From DSPP01 sp964607165 (GTDB lineage: Bacteria; Zixibacteria; MSB-5A5; DSPP01): a stretch of DNA of 64,000 nt. The notes under the pieces were generated by a model that was not told where the DNA came from, ran no database searches, and saw only the letters and a list, made by a program, of their open reading frames with translations. Numbering within the stretch: the first letter of the stretch is position 1; each line of letters opens with the position of its first letter. The position numbers and the translations under genes were made by a program. The stretch is from contig CAZSIT010000009.1 of assembly GCA_964607165.1 (NCBI GenBank), positions 1-64,000 on the forward strand. Direction: 5' to 3'. This document shows, one piece after another, positions 58,183 through 64,000 of the stretch.

Positions 58183-59295
58183 ATGCAGAATGAATTTATT
58201 CGAAGAGCGCTCTTTTTAATGTTTGCCTTATGTCTGGCCATTTGGACAACGGGTTGCGGCAAAAAAGAAGCGGCTGAAGAAACGGCAAAAGAAAGTAATC
58301 CCGGGCTGGTAACCTTGAGCGAAGAAGGGATTAAACTGGCCGGTATAAAGACGGAAAAGGTCTCCCTGCGCAGCATACCGGTGGAGTTTTCTTCCGCCGG
58401 AAAGGTCGGCTTTAATGAAAAGAAGTTGGTGCACATCACGGCCCGAACCTCCGGTTGGGTGGAAAAGGTCTATGCTTTTGCCGGGGACAGGGTAAAAGCC
58501 GGGGACAGCTTGGCTTCCCTTTACAGCCCGGAGTTTCTTTCCGCCCAGAGCGAGTTTGTCCAGGCCGAAGAACGGTTGAAATCGGTTTCTCCGGCCGATT
58601 CGGTCGAGCGCCGCACGGCCGAAGCGCTCTACAATTCAGCCCGTTCCCGTCTTTTGCTCTTCGGAGCCAGCGAAAAGGGACTGGTCGAATTGGAGCAAAC
58701 CCACCGCCCGGTGGAACGCCTGGTCATCAAAAGCCCGATTACCGGAAACATAGTGGAAAGCAACCTCATTGTGGGAAACACCATTGATAGAGGCGCCAAC
58801 CTCTTCCGCATATCGGATTTGAGCTCCCTTTGGGTTATCGCCGATGTATATGAAAAAGACATCAGGGCCGTTCAAAAGGGGCAGAAAGTCAAAATCCGTA
58901 CCGCTTCGATTGGGGGGCGCTCGTTTTCCGGCATGGTCGAAGCGGTGAACGACGTTTTGGACGAAACCACCCGGACGTTCAAAGTCCGCATTTTGGTTGA
59001 AAATCCCGCCGGCGAACTGAAGCCGGAAATGTTTTGCGAATGCCTTTTTTCCGGCCAGAGCAACCGCCCCATTTTGGCTGTCCCGACCACCGCTATTCAA
59101 CACTTGGGAGAGGAGCAATTTGTCTTCGTCCCGAAAGATTCTTTCTCTTTTGAAAAACGTACCATCCAAACTGGTGAAGAATTGGACGGTCTGGCGGAAA
59201 TCATAGGTGGCCTTCAGGCAGGTGAAAGTGTAATAACGGAAGGAGCTTTTGTACTCAAGTCCGAACTTCTAAAAGCAGAGTTGGGGGAGGAGTAA
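58183..59295 (+). CDS. Efflux membrane-fusion lipoprotein (CzcB/CusB type)
   Basis: A 370-residue periplasmic adaptor linking the RND pump to the outer-membrane duct. The start ATG 58183, after AAGGGG, gives a lipoprotein signal with lipobox W-T-T-G-C; the longer frame from 58141 begins in a dispersed repeat and is rejected. Visible domains: lipoyl/barrel-sandwich (V-H-I-T-A-R-T-S-G-W-V-E and P-I-T-G-N-I-V-E), alpha-hairpin at about 105-160, beta-barrel (G-Q-K-V-K-I-R) and membrane-proximal part. It abuts the pump gene. Confidence 0.85.
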   Translation: MQNEFIRRALFLMFALCLAIWTTGCGKKEAAEETAKESNPGLVTLSEEGIKLAGIKTEKVSLRSIPVEFSSAGKVGFNEKKLVHITARTSGWVEKVYAFAGDRVKAGDSLASLYSPEFLSAQSEFVQAEERLKSVSPADSVERRTAEALYNSARSRLLLFGASEKGLVELEQTHRPVERLVIKSPITGNIVESNLIVGNTIDRGANLFRISDLSSLWVIADVYEKDIRAVQKGQKVKIRTASIGGRSFSGMVEAVNDVLDETTRTFKVRILVENPAGELKPEMFCECLFSGQSNRPILAVPTTAIQHLGEEQFVFVPKDSFSFEKRTIQTGEELDGLAEIIGGLQAGESVITEGAFVLKSELLKAELGEE

Positions 59296-62200
59296 ATGAT
59301 AGAGAGATTGGTCAATTTCGCCCTTCGGGAAAAGTTTCTGGTTATTATCGCCACCGTTTTGTTGGTTGTCTTCGGGGCTTATTCTTTTCAAAAGTTGCCT
59401 ATTGATGCTTTCCCGGATGTAACCAACATCCAGGTTCAAATCATAACCCAGGCGCAGGGGATGTCTCCGCTTGAAGTGGAAAAGTTCGTAACCTTTCCGA
59501 TTGAAATCCAGATGAGCGGCCTGCCCCGCTTGGTGGAACTGCGCTCCCGTTCCAAACCGGCTCTTTCCCTTATAACGGTCGTTTTTGAAGATGGTGTGGA
59601 CATCTATTTCGCCCGGCAACTGGTTCTGGAACGGTTGATTGAGGCCAAAGAAAAGTTACCGCCCAGTGCGGAACCAGCTTTGGGTCCTGTTTCCACCGGC
59701 CTGGGCGAAATTTTCCAATATACCCTCGAATCCCTTCAGCCGGGGCACCCGGAAGGGCCGGAGCATTTGATGGAGCTGCGCACCTATCAGGACTGGATGG
59801 TTCGGCCGATCCTAAAGTCGGTGCCGGGAGTGGCGGATGTCAACTCCTTTGGCGGTTTTGTCCGACAGTACCACGTCATAGTTGACCCGGACAAGCTCAG
59901 GAAATTCGGTCTTTCCCTGCGGGAAGTTTTCGAAGTGGTAGCCAAAAACAATGCCAATGTGGGGGGGAATATTTTGGAGCATGCCTCCGAACAATATTTG
60001 GTGCGCGGAGTCGGTCTGGTTACATCCTTGCGGGATATTGAAGAGATTGTGGTAAAAGAGCATGGGAATGTTCCGATTTTAGTTCGAGACGTGGCCGAAG
60101 TAAAAATAGGCCCGGAAGTGCGTCAAGGAGCGCTCGTCAGGGATGGCAAAGAAGGGGTGGCCGGGATAATTATGATGCTGCGTGGCGGAAACGCCAAGGA
60201 GGTGGCGGCCCGGGTAAAAGCCAAGGTTAAAGAGATAAACGACGGGAGGCTTTTGCCGGAAGGCACCGCAATCAGGCCGTTTTACGACCGGACCGAACTG
60301 GTGGAGGCCGCTGTTGGCACGGTTCGCAAAGCGCTTCTGGAAGGTTCGGTTTTGGTAATTCTGATTTTGTTTTTGATGCTGGGCAACGCCCGCAGCGCCC
60401 TTATTGTCACGTTAAGCCTGCCTCTGGCGGTTTTGGCCACCTTTATTCTAATGCGCTTACCTTTTATCAATCTTTCCGCCAACCTGATGACTTTGGGCGG
60501 GTTGGCGATTGCCATCGGAATGATGGTGGATGGCTCGGTGGTGATGGTAGAAAACATTTACCGACATCTAACTGAAAAAAGGCCGGCTACCAGCCACGAA
60601 AAATTGGAAATTGTGCGCCACTCGGCGCTGGAGGTAGCCCGGCCGGTGCTTTTCGGAATTGGGATTATCATTATCGTCTTTCTGCCACTTTTTTCTCTGC
60701 GAGGTATCGAAGGGAAAATGTTTACTCCCTTGGCTTCCACCATCAGTCTATCACTTTTTTCCTCCATTGTTATCGCCCTTCTGATTGCTCCGGTTTTGAG
60801 CTTTTTGCTTTTGAAAGCTGGTAAGGAGGAAGAGGTCTGGCTAATCCGGGCCGTCAAAAAAGTCTATCTTCCAGCCCTGCACGCGGTTTTGCGGCACCGG
60901 GTGAAAACCGTTCTGGTTGCCGTTGTTCTTTTGGCGGGCAGTCTGGCCCTTTTCCCTTTTTTGGGGACAGAGTTTATCCCCTCGATGGATGAGGGTTCCA
61001 TTACCACCCAGATGATACGGCTGCCGGACATTTCGCTTACTCAGTCCATCCGGATTGAAGAAGTTGCCCACCGTCTCATTCGGAAATTTCCGGAAGTCCG
61101 GGCCATAGCTTCCAAAATCGGCACGGCGGAAATCGCCACCGACCCGGAGGGGCAGAACACGTCCGACCCGATTGTGGTTTTGAAACCCCGGCGGGAGTGG
61201 AAGAACTTCCGTTCCAAAGAGAAACTGGTAGATGCGATACGGGCTGAACTGGAAAAAATTCCAGGGGTGGCCTTAAATATCACTCAACCGATTGCCCTCC
61301 GGGTAGATGAGTTAATTTCGGGGGTAAAGTCACAAATTGCCATTAAAATTTTTGGCGACGATATGAAGGTTTTGAAACAGAAAGCAGAAGAGATTGCCCA
61401 GGCAATTTCGGCCGTGAAGGGGGTGGCCGACCTGCGGGTGGAGCAGGTGGCCGGGCAACGGTATTTGACAGTGGAAATTGACCGCCGTAAAATCGCCCGT
61501 TTCGGCCTGAACGTGTCGGACGTACAGGAAATTATCGAGATTGCCGTGGGGGGCAAGGTGGCTACCGAAGTCCTGGAGGGCGACCGGCGGGTAGATGTGT
61601 TGGTTCGCTTTCCAGAGGAAAAGCGTAAATCGGCGGCCACCATAGGTAACATCCTGATAAACACGCCGGCCGGTCTTTCCGTTCCGCTGGAGCAGCTGGC
61701 TCAAATTTCCCTTCAGGAAGGCCCGGTACAAATCAGCCGGGAGAACATCAAGCGCCGCATCGTGGTGGAGTGCAACGTCGATGGTCGGGACATCGGCAGT
61801 TTTGTAGCCGAAGCGCAGGCCAAAATAAATGAGAAAGTCCAGCTTCCTTCCGGGTATTTTGTAACCTGGGGTGGGGCCTTTGAGAACCAACAGCGGGCGA
61901 TGCAGCGGCTCATGATTATCGTGCCGGCAGCTATTGGGTTAATATTCTTATTGCTCTTTTCGGCCTTCGACTCCTTCAAGCAGGCCTTCATTGTAATCCT
62001 AAACCTCCCCTTCGCGCTTATCGGCGGGATTGTGGCGCTTTTTATCTCCGGCCTTTATCTTTCCGTTCCGGCTTCGGTCGGGTTTATCGCCCTTTTTGGG
62101 GTTGCCGTGCTAAACGGCATCGTTTTGGTTACCTTTATCAACCAGCTCCGCAAGGAAGGTATGATGACCGATATTGCCGTAGTCCGCGCTTGCTCCTATC

Positions 62201-62397
62201 GGCTGCGTCCCGTCCTGATGACCGCTCTGGTCACTATGCTTGGCTTGGTTCCCCTGCTTTTCGCCACCGGTGTTGGCTCGGAAGTTCAGCGGCCTCTGGC
62301 CGTGGTAGTAATCGGCGGACTTCTCTCGTCAACTGCTCTGACGCTTTTCGTCCTACCGGCCATTTACACCTGGTGGGAGTCAGGGAAAAAGACCTGA
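59296..62397 (+). CDS. Heavy-metal RND efflux pump (CzcA/CusA family)
   Basis: A 1033-residue inner-membrane RND transporter that uses proton flux to expel metal ions across the envelope. Twelve membrane helices are arranged 1+5, 1+5. The proton-relay/metal motif region reads A-I-A-I-G-M-M-V-D-G-S-V-V-M-V-E-N-I in TM4, and the periplasmic cleft reads E-I-A-T-D-P-E-G-Q-N-T-S-D-P, closer to CzcA/CnrA (cobalt, zinc, cadmium, nickel) than to CusA, whose copper-binding methionine there is absent. Ion choice is inference. It is the last gene of the 56582-62397 operon. Confidence 0.9.
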   Translation: MIERLVNFALREKFLVIIATVLLVVFGAYSFQKLPIDAFPDVTNIQVQIITQAQGMSPLEVEKFVTFPIEIQMSGLPRLVELRSRSKPALSLITVVFEDGVDIYFARQLVLERLIEAKEKLPPSAEPALGPVSTGLGEIFQYTLESLQPGHPEGPEHLMELRTYQDWMVRPILKSVPGVADVNSFGGFVRQYHVIVDPDKLRKFGLSLREVFEVVAKNNANVGGNILEHASEQYLVRGVGLVTSLRDIEEIVVKEHGNVPILVRDVAEVKIGPEVRQGALVRDGKEGVAGIIMMLRGGNAKEVAARVKAKVKEINDGRLLPEGTAIRPFYDRTELVEAAVGTVRKALLEGSVLVILILFLMLGNARSALIVTLSLPLAVLATFILMRLPFINLSANLMTLGGLAIAIGMMVDGSVVMVENIYRHLTEKRPATSHEKLEIVRHSALEVARPVLFGIGIIIIVFLPLFSLRGIEGKMFTPLASTISLSLFSSIVIALLIAPVLSFLLLKAGKEEEVWLIRAVKKVYLPALHAVLRHRVKTVLVAVVLLAGSLALFPFLGTEFIPSMDEGSITTQMIRLPDISLTQSIRIEEVAHRLIRKFPEVRAIASKIGTAEIATDPEGQNTSDPIVVLKPRREWKNFRSKEKLVDAIRAELEKIPGVALNITQPIALRVDELISGVKSQIAIKIFGDDMKVLKQKAEEIAQAISAVKGVADLRVEQVAGQRYLTVEIDRRKIARFGLNVSDVQEIIEIAVGGKVATEVLEGDRRVDVLVRFPEEKRKSAATIGNILINTPAGLSVPLEQLAQISLQEGPVQISRENIKRRIVVECNVDGRDIGSFVAEAQAKINEKVQLPSGYFVTWGGAFENQQRAMQRLMIIVPAAIGLIFLLLFSAFDSFKQAFIVILNLPFALIGGIVALFISGLYLSVPASVGFIALFGVAVLNGIVLVTFINQLRKEGMMTDIAVVRACSYRLRPVLMTALVTMLGLVPLLFATGVGSEVQRPLAVVVIGGLLSSTALTLFVLPAIYTWWESGKKT

Positions 62398-62453
62398 GGA
62401 AACACGATAAGTCCAAATTTAAAAAAGAGGCCTTACACCGTTATATCGGCAAT

Positions 62454-62678
62454 AAAAAAGCCCCGAAGGGCTTCCTTGACTTATTGAATTAAAAAATTGG
62501 CGACTAACAACGGTGATACTTTTGGTGAGAGTACTTCGGCCTCGAGCTCTTAATTTACTTTCTTCTCACCTCCTCCCCTTGTGGGGGCTTTAGGTTAAAC
62601 GAGCGACTGTTTGTGAAAACCGGATGGGGTCCGGCCTTCAACTAATACTACGATACTAAACCCCGCTTTGATAGTCAA
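62454..62678 (-). ncRNA. Candidate small RNA transcription unit (about 190 nt)
   Basis: On the minus strand, TTGACT (62673-62678), 17-bp spacer and TATCGT (62650-62655) form a promoter. A terminator follows about 190 nt later: AAGCCC-UUCG-GGGCUU stem (62458-62473) with U6. Between them are a GGCCGG...CCGG hairpin, a CCCC...GGGG hairpin and a longer pairing of GGTGAG and CTCACC. Only a 28-codon TTG-started frame without a ribosome site exists, so a non-coding RNA is more likely. The family is unknown to me. This covers most of the gap 62398-62723; the remainder holds the terminator below. Confidence 0.45.
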
Positions 62679-62693
62679 TACCCAAAAATAAAA

Positions 62694-62714
62694 GGGTGGG
62701 GAATTTCCCCACCC
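62694..62714 (-). terminator. Intrinsic terminator after the dockerin-tagged gene
   Basis: An 8-bp GC-rich stem GGGTGGGG/CCCCACCC (62694-62701, 62707-62714) with a 5-nt loop. Minus-strand downstream sequence is TTTTATTTTT, as needed for the gene at 62724. Confidence 0.7.
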
Positions 62715-62723
62715 TTCCGGTTT

Positions 62724-63998
62724 TTACGGGTCGCAGGGAGGCGGCTGGCCCAGGAAAATGGCATTAAGGGCAATCACGACATCGGCCGGGTCGGCTATCC
62801 CGTTGCAGTTCATATCCACCAGTTCGGGCGGGTCGATGGGCGGGTCGCCCAGAAAAACGAAGTTGATTATCAGAACGGCATCGACCGGGGATAAAATCCC
62901 ATCCTTGTTGGCATCCCCCAGTTGAAGAACCCGGAATTGGAAAACTTCGTTGCTGGGAGTGGAAACGCTATGCTGGTCGGTGGCGGTCACTTTCCAAAAA
63001 TACCCCACTCCCCGCTTCAGAACCCCCGCCCCTACGCTAAATGAGCTGGTAAAAAGCGGACTGGAGGTAAAGGCGGTGTGGAAGTCGGCAAAAGAGTCTA
63101 TGGCCACCACATAGCCGCTGGAATCAAGCGGGTCCGGATCGGGGGCATCCCCCCAGTCCAGAGTCGGAGTTTTGGGAAACAATAAACTGCCATCCGCCGG
63201 AGAAATTAAGGAAAAGGCCGGCGGGGGCTCATTGACGGCGTTGACGTAAAAATTCTGTACGGCTGAAAATGTGGACCGCGCGCCTTTAGTGTCAATGGCC
63301 CGCACCCCCCAGAACCAGTGACTGTTTTCAGGTAAACTATCCAGAATGGTGAAAGTAGTTTCACCCGCTGCAATCGCAAAAGAAAAGAGAAAATCAATTA
63401 CAACTTCGCCATCCGTATCCAAACGGATGTTGTATTCAAGCGAGGAGGGGGGATCGTCGAAATCCGGGTCGGTCGTTGACTTCCATAAGAAATTAGGCCT
63501 GTGGTTAATTAAAACGATACCCCCGATGGGTGAAATCGGAACTGGGGTGTGCGGGGAACTATCCGCCAGGTTCAGATAGAACCGGCGGCCGCCCCCGGAA
63601 TAGGGGGAACCGGCACCATGATTATCAACCGTTCGCACGCGCCAGTAATAAAGGGAATCGTCCTTAAGATTATCGTGATCGGTTAAGACCTTTAGCTGTA
63701 CGGCAATGGCATTGGCCGAGGCCGCTTCAGGAGGGCTTTGTGCCCCTCCCAAAGGCGGTGGCTGCGTGTTTTCATCGATGCCGCTCTGGTCCACTTCCGG
63801 GCTGGAAAAATTCGGGTTGTCATCAATCTGAACCTGGTAAGTAACGCTGTCCCCCGGGTCGGGGTCGGAAGCTTCCAACCAGACCAGAAAGTCGTTCATG
63901 CTGATATCCGCATTTATGCTGGGATAGATTGGTATGGGAGTTGCCGGTGCCGCATCCACGCGAAACGTCCTTTCCTCGTTGGAAAAGAAAGTGTCCGG
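62724..63998 (-). CDS. Secreted multi-domain protein with dockerin-like tag (5' end outside window)
   Basis: The frame is open to the right window edge, so the GTG at 63959 is likely internal. The visible 425 or so residues contain several fibronectin-III/Ig-like modules with the recurrent pattern P-x-P-x-x-P-x-x-G and Y-x-W-x-V-x-A/T (for example Y-Y-W-R-V-R-T, F-W-K-V-T-A), and the C-terminal dockerin-like tag (G-D-A-N-K-D-G-I-L-S-P-V-D-A-V, D-M-N-C-N-G-I-A-D-P-A-D-V-V), ending P-P-P-C-D-P. Surface attachment or assembly is likely but unproven. Confidence 0.7.
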   Translation of the reverse strand, partial: PDTFFSNEERTFRVDAAPATPIPIYPSINADISMNDFLVWLEASDPDPGDSVTYQVQIDDNPNFSSPEVDQSGIDENTQPPPLGGAQSPPEAASANAIAVQLKVLTDHDNLKDDSLYYWRVRTVDNHGAGSPYSGGGRRFYLNLADSSPHTPVPISPIGGIVLINHRPNFLWKSTTDPDFDDPPSSLEYNIRLDTDGEVVIDFLFSFAIAAGETTFTILDSLPENSHWFWGVRAIDTKGARSTFSAVQNFYVNAVNEPPPAFSLISPADGSLLFPKTPTLDWGDAPDPDPLDSSGYVVAIDSFADFHTAFTSSPLFTSSFSVGAGVLKRGVGYFWKVTATDQHSVSTPSNEVFQFRVLQLGDANKDGILSPVDAVLIINFVFLGDPPIDPPELVDMNCNGIADPADVVIALNAIFLGQPPPCDP

Positions 63999-64000
63999 CG

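Noticed and set aside
62590..62634. A 28-codon TTG-started frame inside the small RNA candidate
   Set aside because: No ribosome site precedes it and the region is better explained as structured RNA.
1..64000. tRNA genes, rRNA genes and CRISPR arrays
   Set aside because: I looked in the larger gaps and saw no cloverleaf, rRNA segment or regularly spaced repeats with spacers. The 30-bp pair at 17785-17845 has no spacer and only two copies.

Overview
The window reads as one continuous chromosomal stretch of a Gram-negative bacterium with a complete-looking lipid A pathway. No rRNA or tRNA gene, CRISPR array, intact insertion sequence or prophage was recognised. Several features together suggest the FCB (Bacteroidota-related) superphylum, probably a candidate phylum of the Zixibacteria kind: an LpxC-FabZ fusion, secreted proteins ending in dockerin-like two-repeat tags, one protein with a Por/T9SS-like C-terminal domain, a Ser/Thr kinase with TolB-like and TPR domains, and a Bacteroides-type serine palmitoyltransferase. 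This placement is inference from gene content only.

Layout. 1-7.5 kb: the tail of a TPR protein, an HD/OB-fold exoribonuclease, mreB, ftsE-ftsX with an EnvC-like activator, and holB. 7.6-10.1 kb: a Ser/Thr kinase on the opposite strand, with repeats on both sides, apparently inserted in an otherwise familiar holB-PSP1-metG-tatD-rsmA order. 10.5-16 kb: PSP1 (yaaT), metG, bioY, tatD, rsmA and a VanZ-like gene. 16-17.8 kb: an SBBP-repeat dockerin protein, a candidate small RNA and palindromic repeats. 17.8-21.8 kb: a DNA-damage cassette (umuC, umuD-like, radical SAM-HhH) transcribed away from an XRE-S24 regulator. 21.8-24 kb: a Panacea-like/RelE-like toxin-antitoxin pair and a spore-photoproduct-lyase-like radical SAM gene. 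24-26.9 kb (minus): truA, transaldolase, psd, pssA. 27-28.9 kb (plus): larE and three small genes. 29-35.4 kb (minus): an M20 peptidase and secreted or envelope proteins. 35.5-46 kb (minus): one long run, lpxC-fabZ, lpxA, a GnnA-like oxidoreductase, lpxB, waaA, lpxK, nadB, guaA and an SDR. 46-53 kb (plus): a BNR-type dockerin protein, a ChrB domain protein, a LamG/DUF1080-like protein, an AsmA-like protein of foreign codon style, a porin-like protein and a TPR lipoprotein. 53-56.5 kb: a putative bacterial ceramide-synthesis locus (CerR-like, Spt, bCerS-like). 56.5-62.4 kb: a CzcCBA-type heavy-metal efflux operon. 62.4-64 kb: a second candidate small RNA and the 3' part of a dockerin-tagged protein.

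The most notable observations are these. The UmuD homologue has lost both residues of its Ser/Lys catalytic dyad and has an altered cleavage site, while an S24 regulator with an intact dyad lies next to it behind a symmetric divergent promoter. FtsE has changes in three ATPase motifs. Diverged copies of the 3' ends of pssA and of the chrB-like gene each bracket a single gene. A candidate small RNA exposes an anti-Shine-Dalgarno-like loop. A family of twin-hairpin repeats recurs in at least three intergenic gaps. A sphingolipid locus and a full lipid A operon occur in the same genome.
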